Below are positions 36,499 to 45,299 of a stretch of DNA of 64,000 nucleotides, one piece after another. The DNA is taken from contig NZ_JAUSXF010000001.1 of NCBI RefSeq assembly GCF_030816475.1, positions 3,782,001 through 3,846,000 on the forward strand. Reading direction: 5' to 3'. The stretch is from Arthrobacter pascens (GTDB lineage Bacteria; Actinomycetota; Actinomycetes; Actinomycetales; Micrococcaceae). The first letter of the stretch is position 1. Each line of letters starts with the position of its first letter. Below the pieces are notes generated by a model that searched no databases, was not told where the DNA came from, and saw only the letters and a program-made list of their open reading frames with translations. The translations under genes were made by a program, and so were the position numbers.

Positions 36499-37353
36499 AT
36501 GCGCGAACTCCAGGCCACCATCATCGAAGAAATGGGCGTGCAGCCCCGGATCGACCCCGTCGGGGAGGTGCGCAAGCGCATTACATTCCTCAAGGACTAT
36601 CTCAAGGCCACCCAGACCAAGGGCTTTGTCCTGGGCATTTCCGGCGGTCTGGATTCGTCCCTGGCCGGACGGCTGGCGCAGCTGGCGGTGGAGGAACTGG
36701 AGGCCGAGGGCGTGCCGGCGAACTTCATTGCCGTGCGGCTGCCCTACGGCATCCAGCACGACGAGGACGACGCCCAGGCTGCCTTGGACTTCATCCAGCC
36801 CAAGACGGAGTGGACGTTCAACATCTCGGCCGCCGTGGACGGCTTCGAGGATGAGTTCGAAAAGACTGCCGGAGCCTCCATCTCCGATTTCCACAAAGGA
36901 AACACGAAGGCCCGCGCCCGCATGACGGCCCAGTATGCCATCGCCGGCGAATACAACTACCTGGTGATTGGCACGGACCACGGGGCGGAATCCGTCACGG
37001 GATTCTTCACCAAATACGGCGACGGCGGCGCGGACATCCTTCCGCTGTTCGGCCTGAACAAGCGCCAGAACCGTGAGCTGCTGGCCGAGCTCGGCGCTCC
37101 CGCCCGGGTCTGGGAAAAGGTGCCCACGGCCGACCTCCTGGATGGCACGCCCGGCCGCACCGATGAGGATGAGCTGGGCCTGAGCTATGACCAGATTGAC
37201 GATTACCTCGAAGGGCGCGAGATTCCCGAAGCCGCCGCCGAGCTGATCGAGCAAAAATACCTCCGCACCCGCCACAAGCGCACTGTTCCGGTCACCATCT
37301 TCGACACCTGGTGGCAGCATGAAGGCCCAGAGGAGCCCAGGGTCGGCCTCTAA
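36499..37353 (+). CDS. nadE: ammonia-dependent NAD(+) synthetase
   Basis: A 284-residue enzyme that amidates nicotinate adenine dinucleotide to NAD with ATP and ammonia. The pyrophosphatase loop is [66 protein letters not shown] is the dimer/active-site core; [16 protein letters not shown] and [14 protein letters not shown] close the protein. The length fits the ammonia-dependent form with no glutaminase domain. The ATG at 36499 is chosen because an upstream extension is not family-like. Confidence 0.96.
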   Translation: MRELQATIIEEMGVQPRIDPVGEVRKRITFLKDYLKATQTKGFVLGISGGLDSSLAGRLAQLAVEELEAEGVPANFIAVRLPYGIQHDEDDAQAALDFIQPKTEWTFNISAAVDGFEDEFEKTAGASISDFHKGNTKARARMTAQYAIAGEYNYLVIGTDHGAESVTGFFTKYGDGGADILPLFGLNKRQNRELLAELGAPARVWEKVPTADLLDGTPGRTDEDELGLSYDQIDDYLEGREIPEAAAELIEQKYLRTRHKRTVPVTIFDTWWQHEGPEEPRVGL

Positions 37354-37376
37354 GCGGGCATGAAACCACGACGTCC

Positions 37377-37733
37377 ATGACCCACGACGTCGACATCTAC
37401 CTCGCCGGAAAGCCGCCTGCCGCCGTCGAACTTTTCCGCCGGTTCCGTGCACTGGTACTCACCGCAGGAGAGTGCGAGGAGCGGGTTCACCGCACGGAGG
37501 TGGCGTGGGCGGACCGGCGCGTCTTTGCCGCGGCGTTCATTCTCTCCGGCCGGCTGGAAGTGGCCATAGACCTGTCGCGGCAAGTGGACCACCCTGCGCT
37601 GCTGCAGAAATTTCCCACGACCAGGAAGGTCTACACGCACCGGTTTACGTTCAGCAATGCCGGCCAGCTGGACGGGGACATCGCAGCGTGGCTGGTAGAA
37701 GCACATGACACCGTGGGCACCGGGACCCGCTAG
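37377..37733 (+). CDS. DUF5655 domain protein
   Basis: A 118-residue protein with the DUF5655 pattern: an N-terminal segment around AVELFRRFRALVLTAGECEERVHRTEVAWADRRVFAAAFI and the conserved KVYTHRFTFSNAGQLDGDIAAWL near the end. The function is unknown. It follows nadE by 23 bp and may be transcribed with it; it is convergent with the IclR gene. Confidence 0.7.
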   Translation: MTHDVDIYLAGKPPAAVELFRRFRALVLTAGECEERVHRTEVAWADRRVFAAAFILSGRLEVAIDLSRQVDHPALLQKFPTTRKVYTHRFTFSNAGQLDGDIAAWLVEAHDTVGTGTR

Positions 37734-37749
37734 GCTCCGGCGACTACAG

Positions 37750-38529
37750 CTATTTGCCCGGGCCGCCCAGCTGGACAGTGATCCGGTGGGCCTCCTCCAT
37801 CAGCAGCTTCCCCAGGGCCTCTTGGCGGTCCTCGCGAAAGCGCGGTTCGATGCCGGTGAGCGAAAGCGCCCATCCGGGACGGCCGGCGGAATCGAAGACG
37901 GCGGCACCCATCCCCCAGCTGCCTTCCAGCACCAGGCCGGGGTTCACCGAATACCCGGTCCGGCGGGTCGCGGCCAGGTTGGCCCGGACGACCGCTTCCG
38001 TGTGGGCTTCCGCGAACTGCCCGGCGTGGGCAGGCCAGTTGTCCAGCAACTGCTCCTGTTCGTCGTCAGCCAGGAAGGCCATGATCGCGGTCCCCGCCGA
38101 GGCGACGCCCAACGGGAAGCGGACACCCTCATGCAGCACGAAGGACCGGACGGGAAAGCTTCCCTCTTCGCGCAGCAGGCAGACAGTTTCAGCCCCGCGT
38201 CGGACAGAGAAGAAGGCGCTTTCGCCGGTCTCCTCAGCAAGCCGGCGGAGGCTTGGCCGGGCGATCTCCTCCAGCGGGAACCGTGCGGATGCCACGGAGC
38301 CCATCAGGAGGATCTCCGGCCCCAGGACCCAGTTGCCGGTGCGGGCGTCATGGTCAAGCAGTCCTTCGGATGCCAACGAGGTCAGGAGCCGGTGGACTGT
38401 GGGCCGGGTCAGCCCTGAACTCCGGACCAGTTCAACGAGCGGGCTCCCCTCGGGCTTGCGGCCAACGATACGCAACAAGGCGGCAATGCGGCTGACGACC
38501 TGCGCTCCCTGAACCGGAAATTGATTCAT
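37750..38529 (-). CDS. IclR family transcriptional regulator
   Basis: A 259-residue regulator. The winged HTH is at residues 10-70 (RIAALLRIVGRKPEGSPLVELVRSSGLTRPTVHRLLTSLASEGLLDHD) and the IclR effector domain follows (AFFSVRRGAETVCLLREEGSFPVRSFVLHEGVRFPLGVASAGTAIMAFL). It is divergent from the CoA-transferase operon, which has an inverted repeat downstream of its promoter. PcaR-like control of oxoacid catabolism is the probable role. Confidence 0.92.
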   Translation of the reverse strand: MNQFPVQGAQVVSRIAALLRIVGRKPEGSPLVELVRSSGLTRPTVHRLLTSLASEGLLDHDARTGNWVLGPEILLMGSVASARFPLEEIARPSLRRLAEETGESAFFSVRRGAETVCLLREEGSFPVRSFVLHEGVRFPLGVASAGTAIMAFLADDEQEQLLDNWPAHAGQFAEAHTEAVVRANLAATRRTGYSVNPGLVLEGSWGMGAAVFDSAGRPGWALSLTGIEPRFREDRQEALGKLLMEEAHRITVQLGGPGK

Positions 38530-38551
38530 TCACTGCTCCAATCATCCATAT

Positions 38552-38580
38552 TGTGGACACCGCCAACTCTACCGTCCACA
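38552..38580. promoter_or_regulatory. inverted repeat before IclR gene
   Basis: TGTGGAC (38552-38558) and GTCCACA (38574-38580) are inverted with 15 bp between them. They share the GTCCA/TGGAC half-site with 38664-38678, so both are candidate sites of the same IclR regulator, here for autoregulation. Confidence 0.5.
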
Positions 38581-38615
38581 CTGTAAAACATTGAAAACGA
38601 GGGGTAACTTTGGCC

Positions 38616-38645
38616 TTGACAGCGAAAGTTTGGCTCCCGTACGCT
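38616..38645 (+). promoter_or_regulatory. promoter of CoA-transferase/thiolase operon
   Basis: TTGACA (38616-38621) and TACGCT (38640-38645) are separated by 18 bp, a good match to the vegetative actinobacterial promoter. The predicted start is near 38652. Confidence 0.65.
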
Positions 38646-38663
38646 CCAAATTCAGACGCTTTA

Positions 38664-38678
38664 GTCCATAAAGTGGAC
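38664..38678. promoter_or_regulatory. putative IclR operator
   Basis: GTCCA-TAAAG-TGGAC is a perfect inverted repeat just downstream of the predicted transcription start of the CoA-transferase operon. A repressor here would block elongation or open-complex escape. Confidence 0.55.
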
Positions 38679-38713
38679 GGCCTAGGAAGACCAAGGCTCA
38701 ACGAGGAGACCAC

Positions 38714-39445
38714 ATGTCCAAACTGAAATCCTGTACTTCCGAGGCCCTGCAGGATGTACTTCGGGACGGGATAACCCTTGCGGTCGGCGGATTTGGCCTG
38801 AGCGGAATCCCCGCGGACCTGATCGAAGCCGTCCGCGAGTCGGGCGTGCGGGACCTGACAGTCGTCTCGAACAACATGGGCGTGGACGGCAAAGGCCTCG
38901 GAATCCTGATCGAAGCCGGCCAGGTCCGCAAGGTTATTGCGTCCTACGTGGGCGAAAACAAGCTCTTCGCGGCGCAGTACCTCGCCGGACAGCTTGAGGT
39001 GGAGTTCACACCGCAGGGCACCCTTGCCGAGCGCCTCCGTGCCGGCGGCGCCGGCATCCCCGCCTTTTACACCAAGACCGGGGTGGGAACCCTGGTGGCC
39101 GAAGGCAAACCGCACGCAGTCTTCGACGGCGAGACGTACGTGCAGGAGCGCGCCATCCTGGCCGACGTCGCCCTCGTCCATGCCCACACGGCGGACACGG
39201 ACGGGAACCTCATCTATCGCTATACCGCCCGGAACTTCAATCCCGTGGTGGCCACCGCGGCAAAGGTAACCATTGCCGAGGCCGAGGTGGTTGTGGATGC
39301 AGGGGAGCTCGATCCCAACAACATCGTGACGCCTGGCGTCTACGTCCAGCGCGTGGTCCAGGCCCGTCCCCGGATCAAGGACATCGAACAGAGGACCGTC
39401 CGCCCCCGACCCGCACGTGCAGAATCAGCAGCAGTACCCGCCTGA
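38714..39445 (+). CDS. 3-oxoacid CoA-transferase subunit A
   Basis: A 243-residue alpha subunit of a succinyl-CoA:3-oxoacid (or acetate:acetoacetate) CoA-transferase. AVGGFGLSGIPADLIEAV is the family glycine-rich signature; ENKLFAAQYLAGQLEVEFTPQGTLAERLRAGGAGIPAFYTKTGVGT is the conserved central block. It acts with the beta subunit encoded next. GAGGAG precedes the ATG. Substrate could be acetoacetate, 3-oxoadipate or a related 3-oxoacid; the thiolase downstream implies complete cleavage of the acid to acyl-CoA units. Confidence 0.92.
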   Translation: MSKLKSCTSEALQDVLRDGITLAVGGFGLSGIPADLIEAVRESGVRDLTVVSNNMGVDGKGLGILIEAGQVRKVIASYVGENKLFAAQYLAGQLEVEFTPQGTLAERLRAGGAGIPAFYTKTGVGTLVAEGKPHAVFDGETYVQERAILADVALVHAHTADTDGNLIYRYTARNFNPVVATAAKVTIAEAEVVVDAGELDPNNIVTPGVYVQRVVQARPRIKDIEQRTVRPRPARAESAAVPA

Positions 39446-39523
39446 CGCCCCACGCACCCACGCACGCACGAACGGCGGCACTAACGGAGACCGAAGCCCC
39501 GCCTCAAACACAAGGAGAACCCC

Positions 39524-40228
39524 ATGGCCTGGACCAGGGATGAAATGGCTGCCATCGCGGCCGAAGAACTGAACGACGGCGATTACGTGAACCTGGGCAT
39601 CGGCATCCCCACGCTGGTCGCGAATAACCTGCCCGACGGCGTCCGCGTGGTCCTGCAGAGCGAGAACGGCCTGCTCGGCATGGGTCCGTTCCCGTATGAG
39701 GGCGAGGAGGATGCGGACCTCATCAACGCCGGCAAGCAGACCGTCACGGTCCTGCCTGGCGGGAGCATTTTCGATTCGGCGACTTCCTTCGGGATGATCC
39801 GCGGCGGCCACGTCAAAGTAGCGATCCTGGGTGCCATGCAGGTCTCGGGCAACGGCGACCTGGCCAACTGGACCATCCCCGGCAAGATGGTCAAGGGCAT
39901 GGGCGGCGCCATGGACCTGGTAGCCGGGACACCGCGCGTCGTGGTCCTCACTGAACACAACGCCAAGGACGGCACCGCCAAAATCGTTCCCGAATGTACG
40001 CTTCCGCTCACGGGGCTCAGCTGCGTGGACCGGATCATCAGCGACCTCGCGGTCTTTGACCTGGTGAGGAACGAAAAAGGAGAAAACGACGACGACGGGC
40101 GGCGGCTCACGCTCAACCGCCTCGCGCCGGGGGTCACCATCGACGAGGTCCGCGGGAAGACCGAGGCGGAGTTCGCCGTCGCCCTGGAAAGCAACCATGC
40201 CCCCGCCCTCGAAGGAGCCACAGCATGA
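39524..40228 (+). CDS. 3-oxoacid CoA-transferase subunit B
   Basis: A 234-residue beta subunit. The catalytic glutamate is in [54 protein letters not shown] and the C-terminal [17 protein letters not shown] are conserved. AAGGAG precedes the ATG. Its stop overlaps the thiolase start by four bases, so the genes form an operon under the IclR-controlled promoter. Confidence 0.93.
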   Translation: MAWTRDEMAAIAAEELNDGDYVNLGIGIPTLVANNLPDGVRVVLQSENGLLGMGPFPYEGEEDADLINAGKQTVTVLPGGSIFDSATSFGMIRGGHVKVAILGAMQVSGNGDLANWTIPGKMVKGMGGAMDLVAGTPRVVVLTEHNAKDGTAKIVPECTLPLTGLSCVDRIISDLAVFDLVRNEKGENDDDGRRLTLNRLAPGVTIDEVRGKTEAEFAVALESNHAPALEGATA

Positions 40229-41409
40229 GCCTGAAAGAACAGTTTGGAAAAGACGTCCTCCTCACCGGATGGGGCCACAGCCGGTTCGGAAAGCTCACGG
40301 AGGAGACGCTCGAGTCGCTGATCGTGCAGGTTGCCACGGAGGCCATCAGCCGCGCCGGCATCGAGCCCGGCCAGATCGAGGAGATCTACCTGGGCCAGTT
40401 CAACTCGGGCATGATGCCCCTGGCTTTCCCCTCATCGCTGGCCCTGCAGGTATCACCGGAGCTGGCCAACGTTCCGGCCACCCGAGTGGAGAACGCCTGC
40501 GCTTCCGGGTCCGCCGCATTCCAGCAAGGCACCAAGTCCCTGCTCGCCGGCACGGCCAGGACTGTACTTGTGATCGGTGCCGAGAAAATGACGCACGCCG
40601 GCGCGGACGTCGTCGGAGCCGCTCTGCTGGGCGCCGATTACGACATGGCCGGCCACACATCCACCACTGGTTTCACCGGCCTATTTGCCGACGTCGCCAG
40701 ACACTATGAGAAGCGTTACGGACCGGTGTCAGACATCCTCGGCACCATCGCGGCGAAAAACCACCGCAACGGTGTGGACAACCCCTACGCCCAGCTCCGC
40801 AAAGACCTTGGCGAGGAGTTCTGCCGGACGGTCTCAGACAAAAACCCCATGGTGGCTGACCCGCTTCGGCGAACCGACTGCTCCCCCGTGTCCGACGGCG
40901 CCGCAGCCGTCGTGCTGTCCGTGTCACCGACCGGCGGGGCAACTGCGCCCGTGCGGCTCGCCGGAATCGGCCAGGCGAATGACTTTTTCCCCGCCGACCG
41001 GCGGGATCCCACCGCCTTTGCCGCCACGCGGGTCTCGTGGGAGCGCGCATTGGCGATGGCCGGCGTCGGGCTTGAGGATCTGGACTTCGCAGAAGTCCAT
41101 GACTGCTTCACCATCGCGGAGCTGCTGATGTACGAGGCCATGGGACTGACCGAATCCGGCCAGGGAGGCCGCGCCATAGAGGAAGGCTGGGTATTTAGAG
41201 ACGGCAAACTGCCCATCAACGTCTCCGGCGGACTCAAGGCAAAGGGCCACCCGGTAGGTGCCACTGGCGTTTCCCAGCACGTCATTGCCGCCATGCAGCT
41301 GACCGGTACCGCTGGCGGCATGCAGCTTAACAGCCCGCGGCGCGCAGCAGTCCAGAACATGGGAGGCGTCGGCATTGCCAACTACGTCAGCATCCTTGAA
41401 GCAGCGTAG
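40225..41409 (+). CDS. thiolase family protein (SCP2-type acetyl-CoA acyltransferase)
   Basis: A 394-residue thiolase of the SCP2/SCP-x branch. The nucleophilic Cys is in [35 protein letters not shown] and [23 protein letters not shown] supply the other active-site residues. It lacks the standard C-terminal Cys-Gly motif of degradative thiolases, as is usual in this branch. It should cleave the 3-oxoacyl-CoA made by the CoA-transferase. Its ATG overlaps the previous stop. Confidence 0.9.
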   Translation: MSLKEQFGKDVLLTGWGHSRFGKLTEETLESLIVQVATEAISRAGIEPGQIEEIYLGQFNSGMMPLAFPSSLALQVSPELANVPATRVENACASGSAAFQQGTKSLLAGTARTVLVIGAEKMTHAGADVVGAALLGADYDMAGHTSTTGFTGLFADVARHYEKRYGPVSDILGTIAAKNHRNGVDNPYAQLRKDLGEEFCRTVSDKNPMVADPLRRTDCSPVSDGAAAVVLSVSPTGGATAPVRLAGIGQANDFFPADRRDPTAFAATRVSWERALAMAGVGLEDLDFAEVHDCFTIAELLMYEAMGLTESGQGGRAIEEGWVFRDGKLPINVSGGLKAKGHPVGATGVSQHVIAAMQLTGTAGGMQLNSPRRAAVQNMGGVGIANYVSILEAA

Positions 41410-41491
41410 GCGAAGTGGTTTCAGGGCCCGGCCAACCCGGCTGAAATCAGGCCAAGCGGGCTTTGGCTCCGCAATTAGTGCCTCCCTGCCC

Positions 41492-41520
41492 TTGCCCCTG
41501 AGCCGCAGGCCCCGTACGTT
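41492..41520 (+). promoter_or_regulatory. promoter of cold-shock gene
   Basis: TTGCCC (41492-41497) and TACGTT (41515-41520) are spaced by exactly 17 bp. The predicted mRNA leader is about 75 nt long. Confidence 0.55.
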
Positions 41521-41539
41521 GGGGACAGCGGAAGAAGTT

Positions 41540-41570
41540 CTCCGCGCCGCAGGCCCCTGCGCAGGCGGAG
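41540..41570 (+). other. hairpin in csp mRNA leader
   Basis: Two stacked helices form: CTCCGC/GCGGAG outside and GCAGG/CCTGC inside, with a two-base loop. The structure lies about 30 nt upstream of the csp ATG, where leader structures can control cold-shock expression. Confidence 0.5.
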
Positions 41571-41600
41571 CAAAATCAGAGTCACACGAAGGAATGCAGC

Positions 41601-41804
41601 ATGGCAACAGGCACAGTTAAATGGTTCAACGCCGAAAAGGGTTTTGGCTTCATTGCCCCGGATGACGGGTCGGCCGACGTTTTCGCCCACTACTCGGCAA
41701 TCGCAAGCAGCGGCTACCGCTCGCTGGACGAGAACCAGAAGGTCGAATTCGATGTGACCCAGGGTCCCAAGGGCCCTCAGGCAGAGAATATCCGTCCGCT
41801 CTAA
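41601..41804 (+). CDS. cspA: cold-shock protein
   Basis: A 67-residue cold-shock domain protein that binds single-stranded RNA and DNA and keeps mRNA unfolded. RNP1 is [10 protein letters not shown] and RNP2 is DVFAHYSAI; the start [14 protein letters not shown] and end [10 protein letters not shown] are canonical. AAGGA precedes the ATG. A structured leader and a strong terminator make it a monocistronic unit. Confidence 0.97.
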   Translation: MATGTVKWFNAEKGFGFIAPDDGSADVFAHYSAIASSGYRSLDENQKVEFDVTQGPKGPQAENIRPL

Positions 41805-41849
41805 AGCTAAGAATTATGGCCGGCAACAACCGGCCAGCTCATCAACCGG

Positions 41850-41880
41850 AACGGCCCTGCTGGACACCAGCGGGGCCGTT
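41850..41880 (+). terminator. terminator of cold-shock gene
   Basis: Fourteen-base arms (AACGGCCCTGCTGG and CCAGCGGGGCCGTT, one wobble pair) with a three-base loop are followed by TTTCT-like sequence (T at 41879-41881, then CTGGG). Confidence 0.75.
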
Positions 41881-41886
41881 TCTGGG

Positions 41887-41892
41887 TAGTGT
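41887..41892 (+). promoter_or_regulatory. -10 box (TAGTGT) of DUF6221 gene
   Basis: TAGTGT is separated by six bases from the ATG at 41899 and there is no ribosome binding site. A leaderless start is inferred. Confidence 0.45.
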
Positions 41893-41898
41893 GGCGCC

Positions 41899-42219
41899 AT
41901 GGACATTGTGGACTTCCTGCTCGCACGGATCGGCGAAGACGTGCAGAAGTCCAGCGAGCTGCTCGGCAGGCCCCTGCTGTCTGAGTCCGAGCGCTGGTAC
42001 GAGGAACGGCTGCTCCTGGAAGCCCAGTCGAAACGTGCCGTGGTGGAACTCGTGGGGGCAGCCCGGCAGGCGGCACTGGCCAGCCTGCTCGAGACGGGTG
42101 ACGCAGTCACTGGAAGCGCGGCCCAGGGCCTGCACTGGACGGATCTGGTGCTGAAGGCACTCACGCTGCCCTACAAAAGGCATGCCGACTACCAGACCTC
42201 CTGGACCCTGTCCTCATGA
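41899..42219 (+). CDS. DUF6221-like protein
   Basis: A 106-residue protein. The N-terminus MDIVDFLLARIGED, the middle EAQSKRAVVEL and the end VLKALTLPYKRHADYQTSW match the layout of DUF6221, small actinobacterial proteins of unknown function often encoded in accessory DNA. It is convergent with the acyl-CoA dehydrogenase gene, 7 bp between stops. Confidence 0.6.
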   Translation: MDIVDFLLARIGEDVQKSSELLGRPLLSESERWYEERLLLEAQSKRAVVELVGAARQAALASLLETGDAVTGSAAQGLHWTDLVLKALTLPYKRHADYQTSWTLSS

Positions 42220-42226
42220 TCGCTGA

Positions 42227-43474
42227 CTAGACGAAGGCCGATTTCCCTGTGACGGCACGGCCGACGATCAGTGAATTGATCTCGTAGCTTCCTTCATAGG
42301 TATAGAGGATCTCGGCATCACCGAAGAGCTTGCCCATCTCGTAGTCGGAACTGATCCCGTTTCCGCCAAGGAGTGACCTGCCCATCGCCACGGAGGCCCG
42401 GGCCAGCCTGGTGCAGGTGGCCTTGGCCATGGCGGCCTGGACCATTTCCAGCTTGCCGTCCTCCTGGATCCGGGCCAACTGGGCCATTAGCGCCAGCGAT
42501 GCTGACGCGTTCCCCAGCATTTCGGCCAGCTGCTGCTGGATGAGCTGAAATCGAGCCAGTTCCTTGCCGAACTGCCGGCGCTCCAAAGAATAGGAACGGG
42601 CGACGTCGAACGCGGCCAGCTGGATACCGGCACCTTGCCAGCCAACCCATGCGCGGGAATCCCTCAGCAGATGGTTGGCCTTGGAAAAGTCTGTCGCCCC
42701 GGGCAGGAGGTTGGATTCCGGGATCCGGACGTCGTCCAGCGCGATGTCCGCATTCTGCATGATCCGCAGGCCGATTTTGTTGGGGATTTTGGTGGCCGTG
42801 TAGCCCGGACGGTCCGTCTCCACAATGAAACCCTTGATCTGCAGGTCCGCCTCATCGCGGGCCCACACCAGTGCGAAGTCGGCGATTGTCCCTGCACCGA
42901 TCCAGCGTTTGGCGCCATTGATCACCCACTCGCCGTTCTCCAGCCGGGCGGACGTTTCGAGACCGCCGGCGATATCCGAACCATGATCCGGTTCAGTGAG
43001 GGCGAAGGCACCCAGCTGGGTAAAAGCGGTCAGGCCCGGAAGCCAGCGCTGTTTCTGCTCCTCCGACCCGAGCTCGTTGATCATGCCCACGATGAGTTCG
43101 TTGTGGATCCCCACCAGGGCGGAGAGGGACACATCAGCCCGGGCCACCTCCACGTACATCAGGCCCTTGAAGAGCTTGGAGCTGCCGTCAGTCTGCAGTC
43201 CGCCCAGGCCGCGCTTGCCCATCTCCGCGAGCAGCCCGAACGGGAATTCCTCGCGGTTCCAATAGTCAATGGACGGCTGCCGCACCGAGGACTGGAGGAA
43301 GTTCCGGATGTCCAGGTAGCGCTGCCGCTCGGGTTCCAGCAGGAGGTCCACGATATACATCAGGTCAGCATCGGGAAACGGCGGCCCAGCCTCCGGTGCA
43401 GGATTTTCCTGAGGCGCAGTATTCAAAGCTGCTGGCAAAGCGCCCTTCTCACGTCCTTGTGGCTGCACGGGCAC
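42227..43474 (-). CDS. acyl-CoA dehydrogenase (glutaryl-CoA dehydrogenase-like)
   Basis: A 415-residue flavoprotein that introduces an alpha-beta double bond into an acyl-CoA. Conserved blocks are LGAFALTEPDHGSDIAGGLETSARLENGEWVINGAKRWIGAGTIADFALVWAR (FAD and substrate), RRQFGKELARFQLIQQQLAEML, and the catalytic-base region ILYTYEGSYEINSLIVGRAVTG. This TYEG form resembles glutaryl-CoA dehydrogenase. The GTG start at 43474 gives an N-terminal Pro-rich extension and may be a little too early. It is divergent from the acyl-CoA synthetase gene with a palindrome between them. Confidence 0.9.
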   Translation of the reverse strand: MPVQPQGREKGALPAALNTAPQENPAPEAGPPFPDADLMYIVDLLLEPERQRYLDIRNFLQSSVRQPSIDYWNREEFPFGLLAEMGKRGLGGLQTDGSSKLFKGLMYVEVARADVSLSALVGIHNELIVGMINELGSEEQKQRWLPGLTAFTQLGAFALTEPDHGSDIAGGLETSARLENGEWVINGAKRWIGAGTIADFALVWARDEADLQIKGFIVETDRPGYTATKIPNKIGLRIMQNADIALDDVRIPESNLLPGATDFSKANHLLRDSRAWVGWQGAGIQLAAFDVARSYSLERRQFGKELARFQLIQQQLAEMLGNASASLALMAQLARIQEDGKLEMVQAAMAKATCTRLARASVAMGRSLLGGNGISSDYEMGKLFGDAEILYTYEGSYEINSLIVGRAVTGKSAFV

Positions 43475-43539
43475 TCATCCCTTCGCTCCTTCTTCCAAAC
43501 CCTTGGATGTCCTAGTATATTGCACAAGGTTGGATGTTT

Positions 43540-43555
43540 AGTGATGCGTATCACT
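43540..43555. promoter_or_regulatory. palindromic operator between divergent acyl-CoA genes
   Basis: AGTGATGCGTATCACT has perfect 6-bp arms. It lies 17 bp before the acyl-CoA synthetase start. A direct repeat of TTGGATGT (43503-43510 and 43530-43537) is next to it. The MarR regulator encoded downstream is the natural candidate to bind here. Confidence 0.5.
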
Positions 43556-43571
43556 TGGCGAAAGGTGCCCC

Positions 43572-45296
43572 ATGTCAGTCACCGATGACTTCCGTGCAGC
43601 ACGTGACCGCCTCCTGGCCCTCCGTTCGGACTATGTCCAGGCCAGGAGCGAGTTCCGGTGGCCGCGCTTCGAAGAGTTCAACTTCGCCCTGGACTGGTTC
43701 GACCAGATCGCTGCGGATCCGGCCAAAGGCATCAACCCCGCGCTCGTGATCGTTGAGCAGGACGGCTCAGCAACCCGCCGCAGCTACGCCGACCTGGCTG
43801 CCCGATCCAGCCAGGTAGCCAACTGGCTCCGAAGCCAGGGGGTGCGCCGCGGAGACCGGATGATCATCATGCTGGGCAACCAGGTGGAACTGTGGGAGCT
43901 GATGCTGGCCGGCATCAAGCTTGGCATTGTCCTGATCCCCACCACCACCCTGATGGGTCCCGCGGACCTCGCGGACCGGGTGGAGCGGGGCGAGGCGGGC
44001 TGGGCCGCCGTCGGACGTTCCAACATCGGCAAATTTGCCGGCGTTCCGGGCCGGTACCGCCTGATTGAAATCGACGACACCGGCACACCGGCAACCGCGG
44101 GTGCGCTGCAATATCGGGATTCGGCAGGCTTTCCGGACATGTTCACTGCCGAGGCCCCCACCGCGGCGGACGAGACGCTGCTGCTGTATTTCACCTCCGG
44201 CACCACCTCCAAAGCCAAACTCGTTGAGCACACCCACACGTCCTACCCGGTGGGGCACCTGTCCACGATGTTCTGGATCGGCATGGAACCCGGTGATGTG
44301 CACCTGAATGTCGCCTCGCCCGGCTGGGCCAAACATGCCTGGTCCAACGTGTTTACGCCGTGGATCGCCGAGGCGTGTGTGTTCATCTACAACTACGACC
44401 GCTTCGACGCCCGCGCGCTCATGGAGCAGATGGACCGCGAGAACGTCACCAGCTTCTGCGCCCCGCCCACGGTCTGGCGCATGCTCATCCAGGCGGACCT
44501 GGCGCTGCTGAAGAAGCCTCCCAGCAAGGTGGTCTCGGCCGGTGAGCCGCTGAACGCCGAAGTCATCGGTCAGGTGCAGCGTGCCTGGGGCCAGACCATC
44601 CGCGACGGCTTTGGCCAGACCGAAACCACCGTCCAGGTGGCCAACACCCCGGGACAGCCGGTCAAGACCGGCGCGATGGGCCAGCCGCTTCCCGGCTACG
44701 ACGTGGTGCTGGTGGATCCGAACACGGGAGAAGAGGCCGACGACGGCGAGCTGTGCCTGCGCCTCGATCCCCGTCCCGTCGGGCTCATGAAGGCGTACTA
44801 CGGCGACCCGCAAAAGACCGCCGAGGCGTTCCGCGGCGGCTACTACCACACGGGAGACATGGCCAGCCGTGACGGGCGCGGCATCATCACGTACATTGGC
44901 CGTGACGACGACGTCTTCAAATCCTCCGACTACCGGCTCTCCCCGTTTGAGCTGGAGAGTGTCCTGATCGAGCACCCGGCAGTGGCGGAAGCCGCCGTGG
45001 TTCCCTCGCCCGACGCCCTCAAGCTGTCCGTTCCCAAGGCCTACGTGGTCCTCGCCGCCGGACATGAGCCGGGCCCGGAGCTGGCCGAAGACATCCTGCG
45101 GTACTGCCGCGACCATCTCGCTCCGTTCAAGCGCATCCGCCGGCTGGAATTCGCGGCGCTGCCCAAGACGATCTCGGGCAAGATCCGGCGCGTGGAACTG
45201 CGGCACAGCGAAGAATTGAGGCACAGCGGGGACGCAATCCCCGAAGGGTTTGGCATCGAATACTCCGAGGCGGACTTCCCGGGGCTGAAGGGCTAA
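43572..45296 (+). CDS. acyl-CoA synthetase, AMP-forming (medium-chain/ACSM-like)
   Basis: A 574-residue adenylate-forming ligase that activates a carboxylic acid to its CoA thioester through an acyl-AMP. The P-loop-like motif is LLYFTSGTTSKAKLVEHTH; DGFGQTETT is the adenine-binding motif; YHTGDMASRDGRGIITYIGRDDDVFKSSDYRLSPFELESVL is the hinge region; the catalytic lysine lies in LPKTISGKIRR. The overall form resembles medium-chain or aryl acid ligases. AAAGG precedes the ATG. It is followed by a MarR gene after 3 bp. Confidence 0.93.
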   Translation: MSVTDDFRAARDRLLALRSDYVQARSEFRWPRFEEFNFALDWFDQIAADPAKGINPALVIVEQDGSATRRSYADLAARSSQVANWLRSQGVRRGDRMIIMLGNQVELWELMLAGIKLGIVLIPTTTLMGPADLADRVERGEAGWAAVGRSNIGKFAGVPGRYRLIEIDDTGTPATAGALQYRDSAGFPDMFTAEAPTAADETLLLYFTSGTTSKAKLVEHTHTSYPVGHLSTMFWIGMEPGDVHLNVASPGWAKHAWSNVFTPWIAEACVFIYNYDRFDARALMEQMDRENVTSFCAPPTVWRMLIQADLALLKKPPSKVVSAGEPLNAEVIGQVQRAWGQTIRDGFGQTETTVQVANTPGQPVKTGAMGQPLPGYDVVLVDPNTGEEADDGELCLRLDPRPVGLMKAYYGDPQKTAEAFRGGYYHTGDMASRDGRGIITYIGRDDDVFKSSDYRLSPFELESVLIEHPAVAEAAVVPSPDALKLSVPKAYVVLAAGHEPGPELAEDILRYCRDHLAPFKRIRRLEFAALPKTISGKIRRVELRHSEELRHSGDAIPEGFGIEYSEADFPGLKG

Positions 45297-45299
45297 GCC

